In this document: piece after piece, positions 19,081-26,784 of the stretch | Numbering within the stretch: the first letter of the stretch is position 1 | How the letters are laid out: each line of letters begins with the position of its first letter | From: Devosia epidermidihirudinis | GTDB taxonomy: Bacteria > Pseudomonadota > Alphaproteobacteria > Rhizobiales > Devosiaceae | Reading direction: 5' to 3' | Assembly (NCBI RefSeq): GCF_000971295.1 | Contig: NZ_LANJ01000011.1 | Coordinates: 496,001 to 560,000, forward strand | DNA length: 64,000 nucleotides | The notes under the pieces: generated by a model | What the model was told of the DNA's origin: nothing | What the model saw: only the letters and a program-made list of their open reading frames with translations | The model's database searches: none | Program-made: the position numbers and the translations under genes

Positions 19081-19220
19081 ATACCAATAAAATACCATTC
19101 ACCAAGCCCTCTTTGTGCAAAAGTCAGCGAAACCCGCATAGGGCTGCCGATCTTGGTGTTTTCTTGCCGCAAAAGCACGCTGCCGCACGGATATTCCGCC
19201 CTACGCTAGACAAGTGGTAT
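19081..19220. promoter_or_regulatory. Candidate GntR operators between the regulator and murQ
   Basis: ATACCA occurs at 19081-19086 and again at 19092-19097, exactly 11 bases apart, and the reverse complement TGGTAT occurs at 19215-19220, 35 bases before the murQ start. Repeated TGGT/ACCA half-sites fit HutC-type operators, but no single strong palindrome is seen. Confidence 0.35.
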
Positions 19221-19254
19221 TTTTTTGGCATCATTGCGAGCAAGGGAGAAGCCC

Positions 19255-20151
19255 ATGACCATCAGCCAGACCGAGATGACCCACGCCAGCGCCAAGGGTT
19301 TTGACACCCTCCCTGCGCAGGACGCGCTGATGATTCTCGCCAAGGCTCAAGTCGAGGCCGCCACAGCGGTGCAAGAGGCTGTGCCACAAATCGCCGTCGC
19401 CGCAGACATCGCCGCGCAGGCGCTGGCCCGTGGCGGGCGGCTGATTTACACGGCGGCAGGCAGCTCGGGCCTGATGGCGCTGGCCGATGCGCTGGAGCTT
19501 CCCGGAACCTATGGCATTGAGCGCGACCGTATCGCCGTGCTTCTCGCTGGCGGTGTTGCTGGGCTGACCTCCATGGAAGGCGCGCCTGAGGATGACGCCG
19601 ACGCCGCGCGCGCTCAGCTTGCGGAGATCAAGATCGGCCCGCTCGATTGCATGATCGCGCTCACCGCCAGCGGCTACACGCCCTATCCGATGACCATGGT
19701 TGAGATCGCGCGCAATGCTGGTGCCGCAACCATCGGCATTTCCAACAATCGCGGCGCGGCCATTTTCGACAAGGTCGACGTCGCCATCTGCCTGCCCACC
19801 CCGCCCGAGGTGATTGCCGGTTCGACACGCATGGGCGCAGGCACCGCACAAAAGATCGCCCTCAACATGTTGTCGACCATGATGGCCGCGCAGCTTGGCC
19901 ATGTACACGACGGCTACATGGTCAATCTTATTGCCGACAACATCAAACTCCGGGGACGCGCCAGAGGCATCGTGATGAACGTCACCGGTGTCGACGAAGC
20001 AGCCGCGACACAGGCGCTGGATGCTGCCCAAGGCGCGGTCAAAACGGCCATTGTGCTGGCAGCCGGGGCCGACGACTTAGCCAGCGCCGAGACCCTGCTG
20101 GCCGACAACGACGGCCGCCTGCGCCCCGTTCTCGCCTCCTTGGGAAGATAG
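19255..20151 (+). CDS. murQ: N-acetylmuramic acid 6-phosphate etherase
   Basis: A 298-aa SIS-domain lyase that splits the D-lactyl ether of MurNAc-6-phosphate to give GlcNAc-6-phosphate, the substrate of NagA. The phosphosugar-binding AAGSSGLMALADALELPGTYG contains the first catalytic Glu, and SMEGAPEDDAD the second. LTASGYTPYPMTMVEIAR and STRMGAGTAQKIALNMLST follow as in the family. The frame extends to 19225, but the ATG at 19255 with AAGGGAGAAG is the start. It is divergent from the GntR regulator. It links transglycosylase products to central metabolism. No anmK or transporter is present nearby. Confidence 0.92.
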   Translation: MTISQTEMTHASAKGFDTLPAQDALMILAKAQVEAATAVQEAVPQIAVAADIAAQALARGGRLIYTAAGSSGLMALADALELPGTYGIERDRIAVLLAGGVAGLTSMEGAPEDDADAARAQLAEIKIGPLDCMIALTASGYTPYPMTMVEIARNAGAATIGISNNRGAAIFDKVDVAICLPTPPEVIAGSTRMGAGTAQKIALNMLSTMMAAQLGHVHDGYMVNLIADNIKLRGRARGIVMNVTGVDEAAATQALDAAQGAVKTAIVLAAGADDLASAETLLADNDGRLRPVLASLGR

Positions 20152-20173
20152 GCCCGCGCCACCCCAACCGCGT

Positions 20174-20278
20174 TGTCATCCCGGCCTCGAGCCGGGATCC
20201 ATCCTGAGGTGGCTCTTTGATTCACCTTGCGGCCATGGCCTCATCTCGAGCTGGACCCGGGCTGAAGGTCGGTGTGAC
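20174..20278 (+). repeat. 105-bp bipartite palindromic element, copy 2
   Basis: Same length and order of modules as the element at 4602-4706 but on the opposite strand: TGTCATCCCGGCCTCGAGCC, GGGATCCATCCTG, CATCTCGAGCTGG, GGTGTGAC. The outer ends are short palindromes. It lies 22 bp downstream of the murQ stop. Confidence 0.75.
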
Positions 20279-20594
20279 ATCGTGGGTGTGGCAACTTCGG
20301 CGCAGACATGTCTCATCGTAGCCAGCCCCTCACCTCACCCACCGCTCGTCACCCTCGGGCTCGACCCGAGGGCTCTTCCCTTTGCCCAAATACCCTCGGA
20401 CACAGTCAGAGTATGACGAAACAGAATGGAGATAGTCCCGCGACGACCCCGTGAGCGATTGCTCTGATGCCCGCCGTGCGGTTGCAGTAACGACCCCGCG
20501 CCCCTTCTGCCGGGGCGTCGACAGCGCGAGAGCAGCTCAGCATCCAGGCGAAATTGAGAGGCTGTATAGTCAAGGTCATGGCGGGTCCGAAATA
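20279..20594. other. Non-coding stretch with a further palindrome
   Basis: 316 bp without a credible gene. CCCTCGGG, a five-base loop and CCCGAGGG form a perfect hairpin at 20352-20372. The rest has pyrimidine-rich segments (CCCCTCACCTCACCC) resembling the repeat at 1453-1581. Nothing else is recognised. Confidence 0.5.
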
Positions 20595-20912
20595 TCAGGC
20601 GATGTCGTCTTCGCCGGTAGAGCCGCCTTCACCCTCCCAGGTTTGAAGGCGTTTGACGGTCTGGCGAGGAAACTTGAAGCGCGCGCCTGCGCCCACGCCG
20701 TCTACCTCTGGCAGGAAGAGGACACCATGCGCCTCTAGTGCAGTCCGGACGTCGCGCTGGCACGTCGTGTCAGCGTCACCGACTTCGGCTTCAAAATGCT
20801 CGATCTCGTCGCTGGACACATTGGCGGCAGCGGCGAGGTCGGCAACAGACCACCCCAGAAGCGCGCGACCAGCGCGGCTTTGTGGCGGCGTTATTGGGGC
20901 GGGATCGGTCAT
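20595..20912 (-). CDS. Small XRE-type helix-turn-helix regulator
   Basis: A 105-aa protein. Residues about 12-45 (SRAGRALLGWSVADLAAAAN, then VSSDEIEHFE) look like a helix-turn-helix of the Cro/CI type. The rest (VRTALEAHGVLFLPEVDGVG) matches the small XRE-like proteins common in Hyphomicrobiales. The frame opens at 21065, but the ATG at 20912, with GAGGAG upstream, gives a sensible N-terminus (MTDPAPITPP). The tail is acidic. It is divergent from the SRPBCC gene and might regulate it; no operator is evident. Confidence 0.7.
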   Translation of the reverse strand: MTDPAPITPPQSRAGRALLGWSVADLAAAANVSSDEIEHFEAEVGDADTTCQRDVRTALEAHGVLFLPEVDGVGAGARFKFPRQTVKRLQTWEGEGGSTGEDDIA

Positions 20913-21076
20913 GATGTCGTTACTCCTCAGCATAAGAGGACCATAGCAACGGTACATTGCCAAGGCTGGAGCGCCATTCAGCCCAGTAAATTGCAAAAAA
21001 GCGCGATCGAGGTGTCGATCAGGGATTGCGTGCTTCGTCGTATGGTTGAAACTGATGGCAAACACAGGATCTCGCC

Positions 21077-21553
21077 ATGCACCTACCGACCGAAGATACC
21101 GATCGCGATCTCGTCCTCAACCGTGTGCTCAATGCTCCCCGGGACAAGATCTATGCCTGCTGGACCCAGCCTGACCTGCTCAAGCAGTGGTTTGCTCCAA
21201 AGCCATGGACCACGCCCAAAGTACAACTGGACCTGCGTCCGGGCGGCGGCAATGTCATCACCATGGCCGACGAGGCTGGCACCGAATATCCAAATGCCGG
21301 CCAGTATCTTGAAATCGTGCCCAATGAGCGCCTGGTTTTCACCGACGCCTTCACTGGAGATTGGGCGCCTTCGGCCAAGCCATTCTTCACTGCCTTCATT
21401 CTGCTCGAAGATGCAGGCGAGGGTAAAACCAAGTACACCGCCATTGCCCGCCATTGGACGGTCGAGGACGCCGAAAATCACAAAAAGATGGGTTTCCACG
21501 CCGGCTGGGGCATGTGCGCCGATCAACTCGAAGTGTTGGCTGCGAGTCTTTAG
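21077..21553 (+). CDS. SRPBCC (AHSA1-like) domain protein
   Basis: A 158-aa single-domain protein of the START/SRPBCC helix-grip fold. The start LNRVLNAPRDKIYACWTQPD followed by LLKQWFAPKPW is the typical AHSA1 N-terminus, and the C-terminal helix (ENHKKMGFHAGWGMCADQLE) closes a hydrophobic pocket. Members bind hydrophobic ligands or act as co-chaperone-like proteins; no specific role can be given. It is followed 77 bp later by a DUF2934 gene on the same strand. Confidence 0.85.
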   Translation: MHLPTEDTDRDLVLNRVLNAPRDKIYACWTQPDLLKQWFAPKPWTTPKVQLDLRPGGGNVITMADEAGTEYPNAGQYLEIVPNERLVFTDAFTGDWAPSAKPFFTAFILLEDAGEGKTKYTAIARHWTVEDAENHKKMGFHAGWGMCADQLEVLAASL

Positions 21554-21630
21554 CAACCGCCCTCGGTATAAAACGTTGCACCTGAACGGCGGGCGTATTG
21601 TTGCGCCCTGCTCCCGGCAGGAGAATTGCG

Positions 21631-21828
21631 ATGCATATCTACACCGAGGACGACATTCGCGAACGCGCCTACAGGCTCTGGATCGATGCAGGATCGCCCG
21701 ATGGGCGTGATGTGGAGTTCTGGTTCATGGCAGAACAGCAATTGGCCGACGAAGACAAATTCAATGAGCCAGAAATGAGCGGGCGCGCCGCTCAAGGCGA
21801 CAACCGCACCAGTCCGCTACCCCACTAA
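21631..21828 (+). CDS. DUF2934 domain protein
   Basis: A 65-aa protein matching the small DUF2934 family: YTEDDIRERAYRLWIDAGSP, then DGRDVEFWFMAEQQL. The function is unknown; relatives are common in rhizobia and sometimes stress-associated. The ATG at 21631 has AGGAGA seven bases upstream, which decides it against the in-frame start at 21598. The C-terminal 20 residues are polar and probably unstructured. Confidence 0.8.
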   Translation: MHIYTEDDIRERAYRLWIDAGSPDGRDVEFWFMAEQQLADEDKFNEPEMSGRAAQGDNRTSPLPH

Positions 21829-22052
21829 CGGCTGACCCGAAAGCGTTTGAACGCGACCCGTGTTGCGTTCAAATCCGGCCTCTGATGTCATCGCTGGGTT
21901 TTGGCGCATTATCGGTCGATTTGGTTCACCGCAGCCCACGCATAATGTGACTCTTGATGCGAGAGCGTTTCGTTACCGATCTGTCGTAATGCTGTGATCT
22001 GTACGCCTCGCCATGCTGCCCCGTTTTGGGCCGTAACCCATTGAGTACACAC

Positions 22053-22886
22053 ATGACAGACCCGATCTTCCTCGAGCGCCAGGGCCACCGCACCTGGCTT
22101 AAATGGCACCGCGCCAAACGCAGGATCAGCGACCCCGTTTTCACCGGCCGCCGCATTCTCGAAGGCATGAAATTGGGCGCCAGCATTGAGGTTGATCTGG
22201 TTATCCACGCCGACCGTGGCTATGCCGTGCTGCACGATTTGAGCGTCGAGCGCGAAACCAACGGCACCGGAAAAGTCGCTGATCTCAGCGCCGAAACCCT
22301 GCGCAGCCTGCATCTGCGCGGCGAAGACGGCACCGTTCTCGATGATAAAGTGATGCTGCTGGAAGACCTTACGGCGCTGCTCGCCGAAGGCGGGCTTCAT
22401 CCCGATTCAATCCTGCAGCTCGACTACAAGGAAGATTGGCGCGTCCTCGATCCGCAGGCAATTGCCAGGTTCAAAGCCGCCGTCTCCCCCGTCGCACCGC
22501 ATATGATACTCTCATCGGGTGACGCAGAAGCCGTGCGGCTTTTGACCGATGACGTGCCCGGCATAAAAATCGGCTACGATCCCTGCCATGGCGGCGCGTT
22601 GGACCGTTTGCGCGAAAGCCGCGACTATGCCGGCTTCGTACGCAGTGCCGTTGCGGCCTCGCCCAAAGCCAAAACGATCTATCTGCACTTCCCGATGATC
22701 CTCGACGCCGACCAGTATGGCTTTGATATCATTGCCGCTTTTCAGGCCGCAAACCGCACCATCGACGCCTACACCATCCGCGTCGCCGACGCAGAGACCC
22801 GCCCACAGGTACATCGCCTGCTCGAGCTCCGCGTCGATCAGATCACCACCGATGACCCCGAAGGGTTGATGGCGCTGGCCGAGTAA
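22053..22886 (+). CDS. Glycerophosphodiester phosphodiesterase-like protein
   Basis: A 277-aa TIM-barrel protein resembling GDPD enzymes, which hydrolyse glycerophosphodiesters to glycerol-3-phosphate and an alcohol. The metal-binding E-x-D pair is visible in SIEVDLVIHADRGYAVLHD, followed by LSVERETNGTGKVADLS. The usual N-terminal H-R-G motif is replaced by WHRAKRR, so activity or specificity may differ. The strand motif ILQLDYKED and the closing VDQITTDDPEGL fit the fold. The ATG at 22053 is used; the upstream TTG at 22026 is weaker. It is convergent with the inositol monophosphatase gene (26-bp gap). Confidence 0.72.
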   Translation: MTDPIFLERQGHRTWLKWHRAKRRISDPVFTGRRILEGMKLGASIEVDLVIHADRGYAVLHDLSVERETNGTGKVADLSAETLRSLHLRGEDGTVLDDKVMLLEDLTALLAEGGLHPDSILQLDYKEDWRVLDPQAIARFKAAVSPVAPHMILSSGDAEAVRLLTDDVPGIKIGYDPCHGGALDRLRESRDYAGFVRSAVAASPKAKTIYLHFPMILDADQYGFDIIAAFQAANRTIDAYTIRVADAETRPQVHRLLELRVDQITTDDPEGLMALAE

Positions 22887-22912
22887 TCCCCGCCCCGCCC
22901 CGCGCCGGTCTG

Positions 22913-23728
22913 CTATTGTACAGAAACCTTCGGGTCCTTGCGCGGGGCGTCCTTGAGTTTATCGAGAAGATAGGCGTGCGTTGCCTTATTGGCGACGATG
23001 ACACAGCCGGTCTTCTCGTAGAACTCGGGGCCGCGTCCCCACCAATCGGTGACAATGCCGCCGGCTTCCTGCACCAGCAGCACGCCAACGGCCCAGTCGA
23101 CGAGGCCAGATTCCTCGTAGTACCCCGTCAGCCGTCCACAGGCGACGTAGGCGCAGGAATTGGCCGAGCTACCGACAATGCGCACCGCGCCAATCGGGTC
23201 CCGAATGGCCTCCAGCCTTTCGTAGAACCCCGCGAAGGTAAAGATCTGCGACGTCGCGAGGCCCGTCCCCACCGTCAGCAGTCCGGTTTCGGCCTGCTCA
23301 CTCACCTGCAGCCGCTCGCCATTCAAAAACGCGCCCTGGCCCTTGATGACCGTAAACATCTCATCGGCCACAGGATTATACAGCGCCCCACAAACCGTCT
23401 CGTTCCCGCGCCGCAACGCGATCGAGATCGTGTAGTGCATCCCATTGATAAAATTGGTGGTTCCGTCGATCGGATCGACCAGCCAGCGATGCTCGCTATC
23501 CCGGTCCACTGGGGCAAACTCCTCCCCGGTAAAGCTCCATTCGGGATACTTCCCGAGCAGCACCTTCCGGATCAGCGTCTCGCTCTCCATGTCCGCCTCA
23601 GACACAAAATCCGCCGGCCCCTTAATCCCGATTTCAAGCTCGCGAAACCGCCTGAAATACCCCAACGTCAACTCCCCGGCCTCCCGCGCCACCGCAACCA
23701 TATCCGCTAGAATGGGCTCATAATTCAT
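22913..23728 (-). CDS. Inositol monophosphatase family protein
   Basis: A 271-aa Mg-dependent sugar-phosphate phosphatase. The metal site is intact: GEEFAP, the WLVDPIDGTTNFINGMHY box and SGLVDWAVGVLLVQEAGG. The family covers inositol-1-phosphatase, histidinol-phosphatase (HisN) and 3'(2'),5'-bisphosphate nucleotidase; sequence alone does not separate them here. The ATG at 23728, with CCGGAG upstream, gives MNYEPILADMVAVAREAGE. It is transcribed divergently from the membrane protein at 23881. Confidence 0.88.
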   Translation of the reverse strand: MNYEPILADMVAVAREAGELTLGYFRRFRELEIGIKGPADFVSEADMESETLIRKVLLGKYPEWSFTGEEFAPVDRDSEHRWLVDPIDGTTNFINGMHYTISIALRRGNETVCGALYNPVADEMFTVIKGQGAFLNGERLQVSEQAETGLLTVGTGLATSQIFTFAGFYERLEAIRDPIGAVRIVGSSANSCAYVACGRLTGYYEESGLVDWAVGVLLVQEAGGIVTDWWGRGPEFYEKTGCVIVANKATHAYLLDKLKDAPRKDPKVSVQ

Positions 23729-23880
23729 AGGAAAACTCCGGGATGTGGGGACAAAGGCAAGGTGGGTGAACAGGTTTGCTCGTTCAAATGGCAGCGTGCT
23801 AGTGCTGCCTTGACGCACGCGTGATCCCCATACGAGCCGACGCCAATAGATTTGTGACAGAACGGAAAGACAGCACAACA

Positions 23881-25089
23881 ATGAACAAAGCTGCATTCGC
23901 GAAATACGCGTCCGTTGGGATTCTGATGTTCGGCATCGCCTGCTCGACCGTATTGCCTGAAGTCGGCAGCGCCGGGTTCTACGTCCTCGCAGTGCTATCC
24001 GGCATCGTGTTTTTTCGCCCGATGATCCACTCCGTGCCGCGCTCCCCGGCCGTCGCCCTTCCCCTCGCCGCGCTCGCTATCCTCGCAGTCGCGCTGGTTC
24101 TGGCACCCGGTGGCTTCAGCAACCTGATCGCCTTGGCGTTCTTTGCGCCGATGCTGTTGGTCGGACCGCTCGCCACCACGCTGCGCATCGACGGACAAAC
24201 CACCATCGAGCGCATCGCCATTGCAGCCTTCGTTGCCTGCGTATTGGCTGCGGGAGTTGGCATGTACGACGGCTTTATCCTCGGCGGTCACAGAGCAGGT
24301 TACACTGTCAACAATCCGATCCACTTCGGTGCGGTTTCGCTGATTGCGGGTTTCGTCGCACTGGTTGGCCTTTATTCGCCGAACAAGCTCATTCGCGGCC
24401 TGGCACTCACTGCGCCACTCTTCGCAGTCGGAGCTGTGGCACTTTCTGGCTCGCGTGGCCCTCTAGCCGCCGTACCCTCGATGGCCGCCATGGCACTCGC
24501 CGTCCTGCTGTTTCAAAAGACCAGCCGCCGGCATGCGCTTACGGTCTCAGTTGCCGCGGCCGTCGTTGGCGTCGCCTTCCTCGCATGGCTTTGGAATTCC
24601 CCCTATGTCCTTGAACTTCCAGGCATAGGCGACATTGCGGCCTATCTGCGAGACGGCTTCGTCGTCGACAGTTCAATAGCTCAACGCCTCGAAATGTATG
24701 CTGGCGGCCTCAACGCTTGGACGAATTCGCCCCTGTTCGGACAAGGCGCGGACTTCATCGCGCGCACCGCGGAGCTCTCGGCCGATCCTGCGACCTTCCC
24801 GCGATACGACCACCTGCACTCCGATTTCATCGACTTCGTCGCAATAGGCGGCAGCCTTGGCCTGATCGCCTATGTGCTTTTCATCGCGGCCATGCCGGTC
24901 GGCGCCATCGTTGCCCGGGGCAGGAACGCGCACGCTGTACAGATGCTCGCCTATCCGGCAGCCGTTGGCTACGTGGTGCTCGGCGCTACAAATGCCAATA
25001 TCGGCGTCATCGCGCAGACGATCCTCCTGGCGACGCTCTGTGCCTTGGTTACCTATCTCGGTGAACCTGCCGTCGGAAAGCAGCAGTAA
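23881..25089 (+). CDS. O-antigen ligase-like (Wzy_C) polytopic membrane protein
   Basis: A 402-aa protein with roughly ten to twelve hydrophobic segments. The large periplasmic loop between residues about 235 and 305 carries QRLEMYAGGLNAWTNSPLFG and PRYDHLHSDFIDFVAIGGSL, a layout typical of O-antigen ligases and polymerases (WaaL/Wzy). Such proteins transfer or polymerise lipid-linked glycans at the periplasmic face. No other polysaccharide gene is adjacent, so the substrate is unknown. SGSRGP in the middle of the protein is also usual in the family. Confidence 0.8.
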   Translation: MNKAAFAKYASVGILMFGIACSTVLPEVGSAGFYVLAVLSGIVFFRPMIHSVPRSPAVALPLAALAILAVALVLAPGGFSNLIALAFFAPMLLVGPLATTLRIDGQTTIERIAIAAFVACVLAAGVGMYDGFILGGHRAGYTVNNPIHFGAVSLIAGFVALVGLYSPNKLIRGLALTAPLFAVGAVALSGSRGPLAAVPSMAAMALAVLLFQKTSRRHALTVSVAAAVVGVAFLAWLWNSPYVLELPGIGDIAAYLRDGFVVDSSIAQRLEMYAGGLNAWTNSPLFGQGADFIARTAELSADPATFPRYDHLHSDFIDFVAIGGSLGLIAYVLFIAAMPVGAIVARGRNAHAVQMLAYPAAVGYVVLGATNANIGVIAQTILLATLCALVTYLGEPAVGKQQ

Positions 25090-25131
25090 ACTCGCATAAA
25101 CGCATTCACGGCCTCTGCGTCGCGAGTGCGT

Positions 25132-25536
25132 CTATCCAACGATGGCTTTGAGATTCTCGATCGAACGGTCCACATCCACCTGTGTTTGAGCGATCAGCTC
25201 ATCAACAGTTGCGAAACGGCGCATGTCGCGTAGTTTTTTGACGAGATACAATTCAATCACGAGTCCATAGAGCATTTCGTCGAGGCCATGGATGAAGGCC
25301 TCGACGCGGGTGGTGTCGACATCGTCAAAGGTCGGGTTTTTGCCCACGCTGGCGGTTGCGCCGAAGACCCGATCGGATTGAGGGAGGCGGACGATGGCGC
25401 TGTAAACGCCGTCGTCTGGATAGACGCTGAGCGGCGCCATAGCGATATTGGCCGTTGGGAACCCCAGAACCCTGCCGCGTTTATCGCCGTGAACGACGAC
25501 GCCTTCAAGCTTCTCGAATTGCCCCAGGTCAATCAT
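25132..25536 (-). CDS. Free-standing riboflavin kinase (RcaA-like)
   Basis: A 134-aa protein consisting only of the riboflavin kinase domain. Bacterial RibF proteins are about 300 aa, with an FAD synthetase domain in front; that half is absent. The ATP/flavin site is intact: GRVLGFPTANIAM, the DDGVYSAIVRL strand, ASVGKNPTFDD and VEAFIHGLDEMLYG. It would convert riboflavin and ATP to FMN without going on to FAD. The ATG begins directly after the TGA of the flavin reductase gene (no spacer), so the two are coupled. Stand-alone riboflavin kinase next to a flavin reductase and a group C monooxygenase is the layout reported for riboflavin catabolism. Confidence 0.85.
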   Translation of the reverse strand: MIDLGQFEKLEGVVVHGDKRGRVLGFPTANIAMAPLSVYPDDGVYSAIVRLPQSDRVFGATASVGKNPTFDDVDTTRVEAFIHGLDEMLYGLVIELYLVKKLRDMRRFATVDELIAQTQVDVDRSIENLKAIVG

Positions 25537-26043
25537 TCAGGACGCGTGGGCCAGGCCGAGATATTTGCTCTGGTGGAACACCAGCGGCGGCACCTGTGGG
25601 AAGAGGTGGCTCTGCAACACTTCGAACAGGATGATTTCGTGATCGCCGCCGCGCAACTGGTCATGCACGCGGCAATCGAGCCAGAGCGTTGCGCCTTCGA
25701 TGAACAGCGCGCCATCGTCATTGACCGTCCACTCCACGCCTTCAAAGCGATCGCCATGACGGGACGAGAGCTTGCGCGAGAGGCTTTCCTGATCGGCACC
25801 GAGCACGCTGAGGCCGATATTGGCCGATTTTTTGAGGCGCGGCCAAGTGGAGGAGGTGTTGGCGACGCAGACCGAAACCAAAGCCGGTTCAAGCGAGACC
25901 GAGCTGAATGAATTGACGGCCATGCCAACCGGCTTGCCCTCGTCCATGGCGCAGACGGCGACGACCCCGGTGGGGAACATCGAAAAAGCCTGGCGCAGGA
26001 TCAGCGTAGGGTGAACATCACTTGCCTCAAAAGCCTGGGTCAC
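25537..26043 (-). CDS. Flavin reductase (RcaB-like)
   Basis: A 168-aa flavin reductase-like FMN-binding split-barrel protein. The motifs MFPTGVVAVCAMDE, GMAVNSFSSVSLEPALVSVC and the later DHEIILFEV are family signatures. Members use NAD(P)H to make free reduced flavin for a partner monooxygenase. The start is GTG at 26043 with GGAGGA just upstream. The shared 15-bp motif (26056-26070) lies immediately before that ribosome site. It heads a two-gene unit with the riboflavin kinase and is divergent from the PadR gene. The obvious partner is the group C monooxygenase at 26785-28134. Confidence 0.88.
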   Translation of the reverse strand: MTQAFEASDVHPTLILRQAFSMFPTGVVAVCAMDEGKPVGMAVNSFSSVSLEPALVSVCVANTSSTWPRLKKSANIGLSVLGADQESLSRKLSSRHGDRFEGVEWTVNDDGALFIEGATLWLDCRVHDQLRGGDHEIILFEVLQSHLFPQVPPLVFHQSKYLGLAHAS

Positions 26044-26055
26044 CTATTCCTCCAT

Positions 26056-26070
26056 ATAGTCAATTTTGAT
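26056..26070 (+). promoter_or_regulatory. 15-bp shared motif, site 1 (flavin reductase / PadR promoter)
   Basis: ATAGTCAATTTTGAT lies 13 bases upstream of the flavin reductase GTG. An identical 15-mer is found inverted at 30973-30987 before the ABC binding-protein gene. The core TCAA-TT-TTGA is a short dyad. A degenerate version, TACTCAATTTGGTA, sits at 26086-26099. Identity at two promoters of one functional group suggests binding of a common regulator, most simply PadR. Confidence 0.6.
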
Positions 26071-26105
26071 TATTTGAAATGAAGCTACTCAATTTGGTAG
26101 TTGGA

Positions 26106-26128
26106 GACAAGCTGGTTCCCAGCTTGTC
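26106..26128 (+). promoter_or_regulatory. Perfect inverted repeat in the PadR leader
   Basis: GACAAGCTGG, loop TTC, CCAGCTTGTC: ten-base arms and a three-base loop, 23 bases before the padR start codon. It may be an operator for autoregulation or an RNA hairpin that limits translation of the regulator. It differs from the 15-bp motif. Confidence 0.55.
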
Positions 26129-26151
26129 CCGCAAATCACCCCGGAGCGAGC

Positions 26152-26739
26152 ATGTCGAACATCACCCGTCTGGTTGTCCTTGGAGCGGTTCGCCAGTTTC
26201 AGCCCGTGCACGGCTATTTCCTGCGCCGCGAGCTGATGACCTGGCATGTCGACGAATGGGCCAACATCCAGCCGGGTTCGATTTACAACGCGCTCAAATC
26301 GCTCAAGCAGGACGGCTATATCGAGGAAAGCGGCACCGAGGCGGAGGGCAAGCGCCCCGAACGGACCGTCTACGCCATGACCGCCCTGGGTGAGGTCGAG
26401 CTGATGCGCATGCTGCGGCAAACGCTCTGGACCGTGGAGCCGTTCGACACCAAGCCGGTGATGGCGCTGACCTCGTTCATGTTCCTCCTCAGCCGGGCCG
26501 AGATCGTGGCGGCGCTGAAATTCCGCATTGCGGAGATCGACGCCAAGATTGCCAGCAATGGCTTCGATATCAATGATGTGGCCAAGTCGACGACCACACC
26601 TGCCTATGTGCGCGAAATCTTTGAATTGTCCTCGCTGCGCCTGCGGGCCGAGCAACAGTGGGCGCGCGACATTTATGATCGCATCTGTGACGGCCAATAT
26701 GCCTTTGCCGGGGAAGATCCCCCCCCTGCCCGCAGCTAG
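26152..26739 (+). CDS. PadR-family transcriptional regulator
   Basis: A 195-aa PadR protein. The N-terminal winged helix (residues about 3-85) contains LVVLGAVRQFQPVHGYFLRR and NIQPGSIYNALKSLKQDGYI, family hallmarks, and the C-terminal helical domain (about 95-180) mediates dimerisation. PadR proteins sense small aromatic ligands, and the lactococcal member LmrR is known to bind riboflavin. It is divergent from the flavin reductase/kinase pair and convergent with the monooxygenase gene. The ATG at 26152 with CGGAGCGAG is chosen over the TTG at 26101. It probably controls both arms of the flavin locus through the 15-bp motif; this is inference. Confidence 0.88.
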   Translation: MSNITRLVVLGAVRQFQPVHGYFLRRELMTWHVDEWANIQPGSIYNALKSLKQDGYIEESGTEAEGKRPERTVYAMTALGEVELMRMLRQTLWTVEPFDTKPVMALTSFMFLLSRAEIVAALKFRIAEIDAKIASNGFDINDVAKSTTTPAYVREIFELSSLRLRAEQQWARDIYDRICDGQYAFAGEDPPPARS

Positions 26740-26784
26740 CTGAGCGATAGACCGGCGCTCGGCGCGCCGGTCCACCAATCCCGA

